The notes: generated by a model from the letters alone, not told the origin. Numbered from the stretch's first letter, positions 31,610-42,999 are shown. The stretch is DNA of 64,000 nucleotides from Chaenocephalus aceratus (GCA_023974075.1 JAMFTG010000052.1:62001-126000); one strand, 5' to 3'. Translations and numbers: made by a program.

Positions 31610-32403
31610 TCCTGCATGTGCCCTGAAGTGAGGACCGGGTCAATTAACATGGGGAGTGAGGACCACCCTTTCTGCTATACTTGGAGATAAGTTAATTCTG
31701 CATTTCAGCACTAGGTGGCCCCCTGAATTAAGTTACCACCTCAGCTTATTTTTAGAAACAAAGGAAAAATACAACTTTTCAAGCCAGTTTGGTATCGAAG
31801 TGAGGACCTGGTTTTTGGGCGTTGAGTTTTGACACATAATGGGGAACGCCATAGAATACTAGTTAACCTGTTAAACCCCGAGCCTGTTTTTCAGGTTTCA
31901 GGCTCGAAAATGACATGCCCAGAACAAATGACTATAACTTCACTTCTAAAAGGTTTATGTGAATATTTTTGTTATCAAAGCAAGGTTACATCTGTGAGTT
32001 GGATGTAGAAGTGTCAGAATCAATATAGATTTTTCTGTGTCAGTAAATTCAGATGGAACATAGCAAAAAAAATTAAATTCCTGTATCCGCCTAAAGAAAA
32101 CCCATTACTTATAGTGAAGACCAACCTTGAATGATGGGTTAGTAGCCTAAAAGCTTTAGGAATCCAAAGTGTAACATATAATAAGTACCCTGTATCAAGA
32201 TTGAGGCAAAACAAGTGAAATTTGACCTTTTTAGAGAGGTTTATGAAAATAAAGTCCAGGCAGAATAAGCTTTGGGCACATCTGGTTCCATCAGTGCCAT
32301 TTGACCTTTTTCAGGTACCAGATTATAAAAATCATTGTATTACATTGAATCATCACTATAGGTATTCATTCCACCCAAAATATTTTTCAAAAAAAATACT
32401 ATT

Positions 32404-32815
32404 TTCTTTGTGTGCGAGTGTGTGTAAGTGTAGGTGTGTGGGTATGTGTAGCCGTGTGTATGTGTAAGTGTAGCTGTGTGTGTATGTAACTGTACCAACG
32501 CACTATAGAATAAAACTACACTGTAGGTCATTGTGTGTAGGTGTACTTGCACAATAAAAAAACCCCGGAAACATAGGTAACATTTGACTCCAACTGGGGC
32601 AGATTTATTACAAACATTTTACCAACACACTATAGGCATGTAAAAACAAACATTTTACCAACGTACTGTACAATAAAACCACACAGTAGGTCAGTGTGTG
32701 TGTGTGTGTGTGTGTACTTGCACAATACAAATTAGGAAACATTTGACTCCAACTGGGGCAGATTTATTTCAAACATTTTAGTATTTTTACTAAAGTATTT
32801 TTTTTTTTAAATAAA
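32404..32815. repeat. GT-rich and duplicated segments in piggyBac flank
   Basis: TGTGTGTAAGTGTAGGTGTG-type repeats at 32,405-32,500, (GT)n at 32,696-32,714, and two copies of ACATTTGACTCCAACTGGGG about 155 bp apart with ACCAACRYACTRTA words between. Confidence 0.8.
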
Positions 32816-33360
32816 CACTCGCAAAACTTTATACCTACCTGAATGTTCCAGTATTTAGGTCGTGCCACTCCCTGAAACAGTTCCTTTTGACAGTGAAGCA
32901 CAGAGGGACCTCATTATCATTTTCACGTGGACGAGGCCTGTGAAAATGATAATGGCCAGGAAAGTGTAAAAATCCCTTGCAGTCAGCACTTTCCAAAGAT
33001 ATTTCTTTCCTGCCTGTAATCTCCTCAGGGCGTTCGTGTTCGCAATGATTATATTAACCATGGCAGTGCTAAAAAAAAAGCCTGAAAATGGGGAGGGGAG
33101 ACCATGCTGCAGTGCTGTCAACGGTTGGGCCTGGGATCCTGGCTGGTATGAACCTCAATCGTCGGTCTTTCTCCTCTCTGTTGTGCCACCTGAGTTCTTC
33201 CTCGGTTGTTCTGGAGAGGAAGACCCACCTCGGCCACGCTTCCTGGGTTTTAGAGATGTTTTTCCTTTCCTTTTGTATGGCAGCTCTTTGGGTGTCTCAG
33301 CATCAGAAGATGATTGCTGAGGAGGGGGAGCAGAAACCATTCGAGTGGAACGGCCTAGCT

Positions 33361-33735
33361 GAGTGGAAGCAGACGTTGATGGATGTGAGGGTGGGGATGG
33401 CTGAGTGGATGGTCGTGGCTTTGTTGAGGCAGGCTGAGTGGAAGCAGACGTTGATGGATGTGAGGGTGGGGATGGCTGAGTGGATGGTCGTGGCTTTGTT
33501 GAGGCAGGCTGAGTGGAAGCAGACGTTGATGGATGTGAGGGTGGGGATGGCTGAGTGGATGGTCGTGGCTTTGTTGAGGCAGGCTGAGTGGAAGTAGACT
33601 GCTGTGGATGTGAGGGTGGGGATGGCTGGGTGGATGGTCGTGGATTTCTTGAGGCAGGCTGAGTGGAAGTAGACGGCTGTGGATGTGAGGGTGGGGATGG
33701 CTGGGTGGATGGTCGTGGCGTTGTTGAGACAGGCT
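33361..33735 (-). repeat. 75-bp coding minisatellite (25-aa units) in the piggyBac ORF
   Basis: Five units start at 33361, 33436, 33511, 33586 and 33661 with GAGTGGAAGYAGACG. The first three are virtually identical; the last two vary. Unit length is a multiple of three, and the units encode a Ser/Thr/Pro-rich linker. Confidence 0.95.
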
Positions 33736-33793
33736 GAGTGGCATCAACTGCATCACTGAAAACAAATGTGGAAAAACAAAGAGATTAGATTTC

Positions 33794-33870
33794 ATTTCAT
33801 TTCAAACCTTTATTTAACCAGATTGGTCCCATTGAGATCATAGATCTCTTTTTCAAGGGAGACCTGCAGA
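33794..33870. repeat. Short dispersed repeat tail
   Basis: AACCTTTATTTAACCAGATT ... GAGATCATAGATCTCTTTTTC matches, from memory, a very common fish 3' repeat tail (inverted). It lies within the piggyBac intron. Confidence 0.5.
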
Positions 33871-34428
33871 TTAATTCACTGGTTTATACTTATAGGATAA
33901 TATTGGACTATAAATGAATAATATTACACCACATAAATAAGTAAACACATGTATATTCATTCACTGGCCATTCATTTAGAAAATGTAACTCCAAAAAGAC
34001 AAGTAACACTATTTAGCATTTTGCCTAATCATTCCTGTAGCTTCTTGGCTAAGCTAGCACTGTGACGCAGTTCCACCAAACACATCATATATAAAAACAG
34101 AGAGATTACATACCTTTCCCGTGGTGGAAGTTCAACATCCGAGTCACTACTGTCCGGATCCAGGTCTGGCTGGAGGAGATCTTCATCATCCGACGAAGAG
34201 TCATCTGGTATGATCATAGCCCCGCTATCGTCAGCTAGCATCTCTAGCACCTGCTCTGTGGTGAACCTCTCCCTTCTGGCTGCCATTATTTGCTAAAATG
34301 GAAAGAGGATACACAAGAAAAAGATCTAAAAGCAAAGAAATCAACGTCCTTGAAATGTGCTCTGTTACCTGCTATCGTCGCTGCGTGCTGTGGTGCAGTC
34401 CTGCTGCGATCGTATAGCTATCGTCAGC

Positions 34429-34480
34429 TAGCATCTCTTGCAGCTGCTCTGTGGTGAAGATCTCCCTTCTGGCTGCGTAA
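34429..34480. repeat. Duplicate of the piggyBac exon-1 start
   Basis: CGTCAGCTAGCATCTCTTGC ... CTCCCTTCTGGCTGC repeats 34,231-34,285, the codons just after the start ATG, about 200 bp upstream. It is a local duplication without its own ATG (GCCAT replaced by GCGTA). Confidence 0.8.
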
Positions 34481-35179
34481 TGGAGCCGGAGCGGGTGTAG
34501 TTTATACTATGCAGGATCATATCTTTGAAACCCATTGGTCGATTTGGGTGATTGACACCTTTTCTGAACCGTTAGAGCCAATAGAATCGAGTGACAGTTA
34601 GTAAATCCCGCTAAACACTTACGTCAAGTAGAGAGAGGTTTGACAGCATTAGCTCGGGACTGCGAAACTTTATACCTACTCTGCTGCCATGAATGTAATG
34701 ATAGATTATCAGGAACAATTCTAAAGTGACTAAGAGACATTGGATTAACCTTAAGCAGCGTTTTTATTCCCTTGAACACGAGCTTTGATCACAAAACAGT
34801 AACGGTAAGACACAATTATTGTTATGGTTTTGAAAACTGTTGTTTTTTTTCTTCTCTGTTCTGGCTGCTAGCTCAGTAAGTTTGTGTCCTACAGTGATGA
34901 TACTTATAACCAAATAATCTGTGGAGTATCAGCTTTCAGATGATATGTAGTTTGTGCAGAAAATATTAAGTTTTAAAGATCGTTTTTGTTAGTTAGCACC
35001 GGAAGTAGCATCTGCCCGTTTTAGCTAAGGGCTAATACTAACGCTTTTTGTGAGACTTGTGTTTTGTTTCTGTAAAAACGGTTCGTATTGTCAGTTAGCT
35101 GAGATTCTTCTCGTTAATCTGGTATAACATATTAATAGTTTTTAAATATTAAGATGCCCTGAGACACAGTGTCGTGAAA
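34481..35179. other. piggyBac 5' flank; no gene seen
   Basis: No ORF of note. 35,020-35,160 is similar to 14,630-14,760, the right part of the miniature element. Confidence 0.5.
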
Positions 35180-35860
35180 AAAAACCTTCGCCCCAAACCC
35201 CATCTTTATACTCATTTTCCAACACCTCCCTCGCTATCCTTACTCCCTTTCCTTCTCACAAAAAATCACTCACTAATTTATTAACCTCTTTAATTGTCCT
35301 TTCTGGCACCTCCAACACATTAATCACATCCACTAACTTACTCATTATCAACCCATTAACCACCACCACCTTTCCCCTCAACATTAGCTTTCGTAACTTC
35401 CACAAGTTTAATGTTTTCTTTATGCTCCCTAGCATCCCCTCATATTGTACATTTCTCCCTTCTCTATCCTTTAACCCCACATTAATCCTTTAATCCTATC
35501 TCAACTCCCCCCACATTCCCTGTTCCTAACACCATAAAGACTTTTCTATATTAATGTTAGCCCCTGACGCCCTTCCATACACCCCCACACTCTCTAATAC
35601 CCCTTTTACACTCACCATATCCCTCACCGTGATTGTTGTATCATCTGCATATTGATACACCAAACTCACCTCCCCCCCCGGCACTATCACCACCCTTACC
35701 GCTTCATTTTGCTGCAGCAGGCCCGCCGACGGCTCTGCCGACAGCGCATATAACATTGCAGACAGAGGGCACCCCTACCGGACAGACCTCCCTAACCTAA
35801 ACCCATTAGTGACAATCCCATTAACCTTTACACAACTCACCGCCTTCCTATATATCCTTG
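35180..35860 (-). pseudogene. LINE reverse-transcriptase fragment
   Basis: On the minus strand, VSLVYQYADDTTITVRDMV is the RT active-site box. It is followed by GRASGANINIEKS and, in the next open piece (35,256-35,480), LRKLMLRGKVVVVNGLIMSK. These match the LINE at 57-64 kb closely, so this is a truncated copy of the same family. It has at least one frame break between 35,480 and 35,526. Confidence 0.82.
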
Positions 35861-36702
35861 TGATATGAAGTTGAGAGCGGGGGAAGGGTTACAGTAACTT
35901 TTATTACAAAACGTTCTAAATGACGTTTTAACTGTCCATGACTTGACACAAATGCATGCGTTATGACAGCACCCATTGAATGAATTCATGTAATTGTGGT
36001 AAACGAGATGAACGGAAGCAAGATATAGGTTAATTACAAGTTTATTAGATAAGTGCAAAACGGGTCGCATTGAAAAACAAAGTGAATATATTTGTCCTGC
36101 CTGCATTCATTAAACAGTCAGATTTCAATCGTTCACCTGTATAAGCCTTTAGCATTGAAAGGGCTAAGGTCATTTTGAAGCTAAATACAAATCATGGTCA
36201 TTAAATAAATAAAAACGAATTGACAGCAACTTAAAGCAGCTGCTTTAATTGCCACATGGTACAGTTTCCTCACCTTTTGCTCGTAGAAGCGCTCGTCAAA
36301 TAAGTGCAATGAGATAATCAATGACTCGCGTTGGTATCGTGTGTGGAGTGTTATGGTTTCGTTTATTGATTCTTTCAAGAAATAGTAATAAAATAATTAA
36401 TAGCAATTAATAAACTTTCTCCAACCCTTGTAAACTTTATGTTTGTTTGTTGTTCAAACAATGGTTAAGAACCAAACCTGCTACCTTCACATTACTATGA
36501 ACACACAGGACTAACCAGGAACTATTCTATCATGAAACAAACTAGGACAAGGAAGGTAGTCTTCAAAATGAAAGACTTAAACAAAATATGTGTGTCCCCA
36601 GAATAGCTATTATGAAACCTGTGTCCTTGGTTGGGAAGTAGGAACATGAATTGGGTGCCTCCAAAGTGGCCTGGTTGCATACTATAGGATCTTATAAGCG
36701 CG
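35861..36702. other. No gene seen; one exon-like orphan
   Basis: On the minus strand 36,275-36,365 reads ITLHTRYQRESLIISLHLFD... and ends CAAAAG|GTGAGG, a good donor. I do not recognise it and find no partner exon. The rest is AT-rich without ORFs. Confidence 0.3.
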
Positions 36703-37655
36703 TTACAGGTTCAAGGAGGATCTCCGATGATTCCACATCAATGTGGCCGTTCTAAGGGTCCAATGGATGGCATCACCTCCCGTGGTGAAGTCCCTCGTAT
36801 CCATCTTTTTCAGGTGACCTGGGGTCCGTTGGATGGCTGTGTTTAAAAGGGTTATGTTCCTGATTACTTTGAACGGCAGTCGCACGGATGCGTCGATCAG
36901 GGGGATATGTAGTTTTGCATTGGGGAAGGTGTTTTGGGCTACTGACGGTAGGTTTTGGAGATCGTTGTTGAGAGTTTCCTGCGTGGCTGTGTTACGGTCA
37001 TTAAGACCGTAACAAAGAATGACTATTTTGGTCTTAGGTGATGTCGGAGTTTTATGTTTAATCATATGGGTCGCCTGGGCCATATTCGCTCCCGGAAAGC
37101 TGTCTACTTGTATTTTATAGTTCTGAATGAGTGGAAGGCGGGAAATGTTGGAAGCCCCCATGATGATAACTTCCCTCTTGGTGTCAGTGACCAGTTGCTC
37201 TTTGTATTCCCCCTGTGTCCATGTCTCATGAAACATTCCATCGGAGGGGCCGGGGGGGAGGGAGAGAGGTGAGACTCCTCACACGTTACCTCTTTGGACG
37301 GGCCCGGTAATGGTGTTGGGTCGGTGGGTTTTGTTCGCCAGAGTTATTTACAAGTGATATTTGTCCTAGTAAGAGGGTTTTTTAGGGTCAAAGCCAGAAC
37401 GGGGGAGAGGTTGGTGTCCTGAGAGACAACATTCTCCGTGGGTAGCTGTGGTTGTATCTGGCTAACAAGTTCTGCAGTGGGCGGCGATGTGTCCACGACC
37501 AAAGGTTGTGTGATGGTCGGAGGATTGATTGGATTGTTCTTTGCGTTTGTTTTACTTGTACGTGGGACCTCCGTGCAACTCTTAGAAGGAGCCAGTCCCC
37601 GGTATGAAAGGGTCTGTGCCGGAAATATCAAACATTTAATAAAAGTGAAAAACAA
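36703..37655 (-). pseudogene. Second SGNH-fold ORF, retroelement ORF1-like
   Basis: A 177-codon piece (36,703-37,236) has VIIMGASNISRLP (block I), VILCYGLNDR (block III, G-X-N-D) and DAIHWT (Asp-X-X-His), the SGNH/GDSL catalytic set with A for D in GDS. Upstream (37,344-37,655) a Pro/Thr-rich region in another frame looks like its N-terminus, so the whole has at least one break. SGNH (esterase) domains are known in ORF1 of CR1-type LINEs, which suggests a retroelement origin. It differs clearly from the SGNH gene at 20-21.8 kb. No RT follows. Confidence 0.55.
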
Positions 37656-37924
37656 TGAACAAGACTTAACGTATTCATCAAAATTAATTATATTTATTCC
37701 GTTTGGATGGGATTTTTGACTTTGTTTAGAGCAGTGATCTTCTCTGCAGCAGAGAACTAAGCGCCGTCAGACCGGACCTAACCCTGAAAAGTATTATCAT
37801 CTGAAATTAATCATTATGTTATTAATATTAAATACATATAAGTATTTTTACAACTTGTATTTAGAAATACTCCGTTGTAATTATTGATGCATCTGCTATA
37901 ATGGGGTTAATGTATGATATTACT

Positions 37925-38515
37925 TAATAATACAATACATTATAATATATGATATGATAATTATATTTTAGTTTTATTCATTTCTTATTTCATAGTTTCT
38001 TATTATTAATCTGTGCTGTCCTGTTTTTCACTCTCACCCTGTTGCTGTTTGAACTACTGGATTTCCCCACGGGATTAATAATGTTTTTTCATTATAGTAG
38101 CTTGGAACATAACAAAAAAGTGATATGTCACTATCTGACAGTAATTCTAAACTTAACCTGTCACCACAAAAGAACAGTTTGATTCTTATGTCCGGCCTCT
38201 AAAATGGCCGCCTTCACGCTGTGAAACTAAAATGGAGGACACGTGATACTGACAACACAACCAATTTGGAATAAATATTTTATTGGGCTTAAAAAGATCA
38301 ATTACAGGAATCAAAAAATACTCACCTGTTTACATTGTAAAATACTTACCGTTGAAAACACCAAAGTGTTGAGAGGAAAGAGTCAGATAATACTAATGCC
38401 TGAATTACAGAGGGGAAACACGCACAGCTGCGTCTCATGGAGTTTCACAGCAAGGCTCACTGGAACCAGACCGTACCACTCCTTATCGTGAAACACATGA
38501 AGGGATGATGGATAA
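37925..38515. repeat. Repeat paralogous to 22,917-23,510
   Basis: Shares the start, the LINE-like tail (CCCCACGGGATTAATAA), TTTTTTCATTATAGTAGCTT and the CACCTGTTTACATTGTAAAATACTTACC block. It contains an AATAAATATTTTATTGGGCT relative of the 3' module near 38,268. Confidence 0.85.
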
Positions 38516-39371
38516 TATTAATACCGTGACACGAGATGCAGGGTGCACCAAACAGGACACTTAAATAATGTACCGTGATACACGATGAATGAGTGCTCCG
38601 AATAGGACACTCCCACAAGCTCTATGAAAGAGCCCTCTGCCTCTCTCTCCCGCTCAGTCCTCTCTGACGCTGCACTGAGCACAGACATAGCTGGGAAGAT
38701 AACATTACAGGCTACATTAATATTACAAAGGGATTCCAAAGCAACGCTCACTGAAATATATTCATCTCTCCTTACCGTGAAGCCTACGGGGGAATTTAAG
38801 AGACAATATTAATTCCTGTAATTACAGAAGAAACAGAAATGTACATACTCGACTCTACTTAACATAAAACACGGAAGTATCAACAGCCAGTTAGACCACG
38901 CCTACATCTCTATAAAGAGCAGGCTTCCTCTCTCTCTCAAGCTCATCCCCGTCTCAGGCCTCACAGGGCACTGACAGCAGCAGGGATGAAGAGCAACAAG
39001 CCACATTTAAACTTTAAATATATGGTATCACATAACAACGCATATCACCTTTCCGGATGGGAGGGACGTCTGGCTTAGGGGAGATAAAACTCAGACGTGG
39101 GAATTATCCTCCTGCCAGATGTCATGACTATGTGACCATGTGACTATATTTAATTGGAAAAATACACACTGCATGGTTTGATCACCCTTGCAGGGCCCAC
39201 CTCGAGGAGAACGTCTAGTGACGGGTCGAAACGTTTGATGATTCGAGGAGCACACTGCAAAAACTCAAAATCTCAAAATGGGAAAAGAACGATGAAAAAA
39301 ACGTTCACTTGCACGAAGCAAGGTTATACAAAAAACAAATGACCCCGAACATGAAATATCTTCACGGAGTG
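38516..39371. repeat. Diverged promoter-like modules; no gene
   Basis: Two degenerate units follow each other: AGCTCTATGAAAGAGCCCTCT (38,615) and CATCTCTATAAAGAGCAGGC (38,905). Each is followed by CT-rich sequence and a CTCA..CTC..TC..CTGA-like word as at 19,240 and 54,370. A CACACTGCATGGTTTGATCACC at 39,167 parallels 19,378 and 54,517. No ORF. Confidence 0.5.
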
Positions 39372-39490
39372 CGTCGTCGACAGATCGACGCGCCCCCGAC
39401 AGATCGACGCGCCCCCGACAGAAGCCGTTGACACGCCGTCGACAGATCGACGTGCCCCCGACAGATCGACGTGCCCCCGACAGAAGCCCT
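39372..39490. repeat. GC-rich minisatellite (CGACAGATCGACGYGCCCC)
   Basis: Four copies of a 19-bp unit in two pairs, each pair ending CGACAGAAGCC. The higher-order unit is about 60 bp. Confidence 0.92.
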
Positions 39491-41045
39491 CAGCTATTCA
39501 GCGACAATAAAGCCCTGGGAAAAAGACTGGGATCATATCCAGGACCAACTGTTAGTGTAAATATGGATTATTTGCCATCGCACTGTTATCTGACTAATGG
39601 CTGTTATATCAGCTGCATTACGTGTTGGACACGGCCAGGCCCGCGTCGGAGGTTATTGAAAGAAGGCACACATGTATTACGCGGGAATAATTCTGGAGCC
39701 TGGGGTTGGGAAGAAACGTGGATGCTCATGTCAGTGCCGGTAGTGAGAAGTTGTTTATCTAAAAATAAAGAATCAAATCAAAAGAATACAAATGATGTTA
39801 TGCTTGTTGCGAAATAAAGATCAGTTATGGAAGATCTTAACTGAAAAAATAAATAAATGTGGAGAGTGCAGTGTTTCCCTAGGATGGAGTCATAGCAGCG
39901 GTGCTAAGGCACGTGGGCCCAGTATAGTGTGAGCGCAGAGCGCATGGAATGTTTTAGTGTGTGAGCGTGCGAAGTGCGCCACGCCAATTTGTTTGTCAGC
40001 ACAAGAAAGGCTCTTGAGGCCTAGCACCAGGGCCGGTTCTAGCTAATTTGCTGCCCTAGATTTTATATGTAAAGAATAAATGAAAAATCTCTACAAAAGG
40101 CAAATACACTACAAAAAACAGAAACTTGTTGACATAGGTCATATCCGTCAAAATGGCTTCAAATGTATTCAGTATTGTATGAGCTTGTTTTAATTGGGGG
40201 GGTGGATGTCACATCCCCCCCCCCCCCCCCCCCGGGAAGATTTTTTTTTTCGATCTGGTGCCCTTTGAGCGCCCAATTACTAGAGACCTGATCTAGGGGG
40301 TACAACTCTAAACACCCATATGAAAAAGATCGGTTTACATTTTAATAATCAAATAAGTATGTGAACATAACCAATAACCTACCATAGCCAATAACAAATA
40401 CATGTCACTTATTTTATTTGTGTTGTTCATTCATATCTTATTTGACCTTGTTAACATTTATTTATGCATATTTTTGTATCTCTCCAACTTTAAACGATAT
40501 TTTTGGTTTACTGTCCTATAGTATACATTGGAATGATTTCAAACCTGTTTTTATTTATCCTAATAATTATAAAGGAGTGCCTTGGAAATATGTGTTTACA
40601 TAATTTGTGATCAAATCGTTTGAGAGCCACTGAGATAACTTAGACTGAAATGAACTATCTAAACACTCAGAGTCCTTTACCTCACTGAGCCCCTCAGTCT
40701 GACAGGAGAGCTCTCCTCCACCCTGGTTGTAGAAACATCTACTTCTTATATCCGTTAGCGCAGCTAGCACCAGATTATAATAACAACAGCGCCGGTACCG
40801 GTGCGCCCTCTCTCTCTCTCTCTCCCTCGCTCCCACGCTCGCACGTTGGCTGTGAGCTGCAGGCGCCTGATAAGCTAACATCCCCCACTTTCATCACTTA
40901 CAGCGCCCATCGTACAGGGCAAATGGAAAGTGTAACCGGGGTGAAAAGGGAAAGGTGAAAAATACTTTTCTTTTTTTCTAGCAGCGGCGCGCATATTTCA
41001 GAATATTTCAGTGGCTGCGCCGCCACTATTTGTATATAGGGGAAA
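39491..41045. other. No gene seen; repeat fragments
   Basis: The frame 39,428-39,817 is open but has no recognisable domain and starts in the minisatellite. 40,027-40,300 begins AGGGCCGGTTCTAGC and holds a C-run at 40,207-40,223, likely a decayed hAT-type repeat. 40,735-40,860 is an inverted piece of the TAGGGCTGTCA hAT family with a (CT)n. Confidence 0.45.
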
Positions 41046-41465
41046 CACTGGAGTGCGGTGAAAGTGCCATTTTGATGGTACTTAAAAAGGGGAATGGTTT
41101 GAGTGCTTATCAAAGGGAGGTCATGAGTGCATGGGTCGAGTTTTTGAAAGTTGTTAGGTGTGAAGGTGTGGGAGCAGCCACTCTTCCTTAACCCTAGGAT
41201 CACTCATGAGCAGTGGAGAGCGGGGATGAGGAGGGTTAGGGACTTAGTTTTAGAGGGTACCGGGCTTCATGAGGGCACAGGTCTGATGAGTTGATGCGTT
41301 CAGGGACAGCTGAAAGTTTGCTTGAGAAAATTTAAGTTGGAATGCCGGGTGAGGGGTTAAAAGTGAGAGTGAGAATGTTATAGTAAAGGAGAGGGATTGA
41401 ACCGTATGTGGGGGAAGGGGATGTGAAGGCCAAAAATCTGTATAAAGTGTTAAGAGGGGGTTAGA
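41046..41465 (+). pseudogene. LINE ORF2 C-terminal fragment, plus strand
   Basis: YQREVMSAWVEFLKVV (41,110 on) parallels FQKEVMSAWGEFL of the LINE at 60.8 kb. ITHEQWRAGMRRVRDLVLEG follows in the same direction. Several stops and shifts. It abuts the next, unrelated LINE piece at 41,470. Confidence 0.6.
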
Positions 41466-41583
41466 AGGCCTTCATCAGAGATATAACCCCTCCACCTGGT
41501 CCTAGGTCTACCCCTCGGTCTGCTCCCAGCTGGACGTGCCTGGAACGCCTCCCTAGAGAGGCGCCCAGGTGGCATCCTCCTTA

Positions 41584-42559
41584 CGGCCCGTCTACACAGC
41601 GGCGTGCGTTGAAAGCTTCACCATTCACTTTGAATGGGGTGACGTCACTTTTCACCGAACTGCATTGTGGGAAGCGGAGCGGCTCGTTGCAAAAGTTGAG
41701 CAATGTTCAACTTTCGAAGCCTCGGCCAATCAGCCAATCGAATCGTATGCCCGTACAAGCTCTGGCCAATCAAACCGCTGCTTTTGTGTCAGGGGCGGGA
41801 GATTCATGTGATTGGTTGTTGGTCGAGTTTCAGACACGCCCACCGGCAAGCGTCAACGCACGCCGCTGTGTGGACTAGGGATGCATATCGTTGACTTTTT
41901 TACGATACCGATACCACTGAACAATACCGATACTCAACCGATACATATCGTGATACTTTGAAAATGTATCATCCCACAATTACTCCCATGAAGCGCTTTA
42001 CGATATAGTTCACATGTCAAATGAATATTAAATTAAACTGTGGGACTTCTTGGACCTTTCAGTACTGAACAAACGATGAAAGATACATAACAAACATGAA
42101 GAACACCGATGATGGAATATCTTTTATAACACATCAGGTGTGCCGCGTGAACAGCACATCTTGTCGATGCAAACAGACCGTTATGATTAATGTTAAACCT
42201 GAGATTCGACTAGAGAACAAATGCATAATAGTCATGAGATCTCGGCATTGCACAAACAAACAAATCTCATCTTTAAAATCAACATTCTTCACTGGTGAGA
42301 GAAAACTAATCCCACGGTTCATTTGTGGGACTTACCTTTCTAGCATCGAACAAACAATGAAAGATACATAAAATATGAAAAACGATTATGCAATCTAATT
42401 TATCCCGCCATCACGGGCCACGTACTCACTTTGAAAATTAATTTCTAAAATATATATATATCTTTTTATTTAGGTATCGAAACCGGATCTGATTTCGGTA
42501 CGGTATACCGTAGCCACCAGTAACCGGTGATGCATCCCTAGTGTGGACGCTGTGGACTA
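41584..42559. mobile_element. Harbinger-like element inside the LINE, itself carrying a hAT
   Basis: After TTA (41581-41583) it starts CGGCCCGTCTACACAGCGGC, close to the 15,725 element. The inner right-hand inverted copy CAACGCACGCCGCTGTGTGGAC ends at 41,875, where a hAT interrupts it. The remaining right end is GCTGTGGACTA (42,549-42,559); its exact limit is uncertain. Confidence 0.65.
41876..42540. mobile_element. hAT-like element with perfect 8-bp TSD (GTGTGGAC)
   Basis: Ends TAGGGATGCATATCG and GGTGATGCATCCCTA are inverted repeats. GTGTGGAC stands at 41868-41875 and 42541-42548. Subterminal ACGATACCGATACC / GGTACGGTATACCG words. No transposase ORF. Confidence 0.93.
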
Positions 42560-42850
42560 GGTGCCCGAACCACCTCAACTGGCTCCTTTCGACGCCAAGG
42601 AGGAGCGGCTCAACTCCGAGTCCCTCCCGGATGACCGAACTTCTCACCTTATCCCTAAAGGAGACACCAGCCACCCTGCGGAGAAAACCCATCTCGACCG
42701 CTTGTATCCGCGACCTCGTTCTTTCGGTCCTCCAACAGATAAACATCACAATAAAACAGAAGAACAGAAAAGGGGCTTTCTCCCTGAGCCGCCGGGAGTA
42801 AAATGAGTTCTTCTTACATCAAATACATCTTTTTAAATGTTAAATTATCA

Positions 42851-42910
42851 AGACAAGGCAAGTTTATTGATATAGCACCTTTCAACACAAGTCTTTTTCC
42901 TTTGAAGATA
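42851..42910. repeat. Dispersed fish repeat tail
   Basis: AAGGCAAGTTTATTGATATAGCACC is, from memory, a very common fish repeat tail. Confidence 0.5.
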
Positions 42911-42999
42911 AAGAAAGCGGGCGAACCGGAGTTCCCGGAGAAAACCCGACATGATTAAAAGAGAAGAGGACTTCCAGTTGCAGAGCTGAAGCCCCTCCT

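Larger units (their letters stand above)
32855..34286 (-). pseudogene. piggyBac transposase, N-terminus joined to C-terminus by internal deletion
   Basis: Exon 1 (34,114-34,286) starts MAARRERFTTEQVLEMLADD with an acidic Ser/Asp stretch and a GTATGT donor. Exon 2 starts at 33,755 after an AG and encodes 25-residue Ser/Thr/Pro repeats, a basic part (KELPYKRKGKTSLKPRKRG), an in-frame TGA near 33,155, then ALRRLQAGKKYLWKVLTARD and FLAIIIFTGLVHV. That is the start of the DDE_Tnp_1_7 region. The next bases encode EVPLCFTVKRNCFREWHDL in another frame. This resembles the Cys-rich C-terminus, so the catalytic Asp-bearing middle is deleted. It is not functional. Confidence 0.7.
31867..35165. mobile_element. 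piggyBac-like element, internally deleted
   Basis: TTAA (31863-31866) precedes CCTGTTAAACCCCGAGCC, a piggyBac-style terminus. The coding part is on the minus strand. Both flanks recur in the 14.5-kb miniature. The right terminus is not visible: a LINE fragment begins at about 35,180 and may have removed it. Non-coding parts hold GT-rich tracts (32,405-32,500; 32,696-32,714) and a duplicated TTTGACTCCAACTGGGGCAG (32,584 and 32,741). Confidence 0.65.
41470..42800 (-). pseudogene. RTE/Rex3-like LINE 3' end, split by nested elements
   Basis: On the minus strand RIQAVEMGFLRRVAGVSFRD and GVERSQLRWFGHLV (42,552-42,749) stop at an insertion. They continue beyond it as MPPGRLSREAFQARPAG and GRPRTRWRGYISDEG (41,470-41,575). 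Joined in that order they match the C-terminal tail of a common fish LINE (RTE/Rex3-like by memory). The cut lies between HLV and MPPG. Confidence 0.75.

Noticed and set aside
33088..33597. Plus-strand 169-codon frame with repeated EWKQTLMDVRVGMAEWM
   Set aside because: It is the reverse of the 75-bp coding repeat; the minus strand carries piggyBac motifs on both sides.
39428..39817. 129-codon plus-strand frame as a gene
   Set aside because: It begins inside a minisatellite, shows no domain and has no splice or promoter context.
40027..40310. Complete hAT element (AGGGCCGGTTCTAGC start)
   Set aside because: No convincing inverted right end or 8-bp duplication was found.
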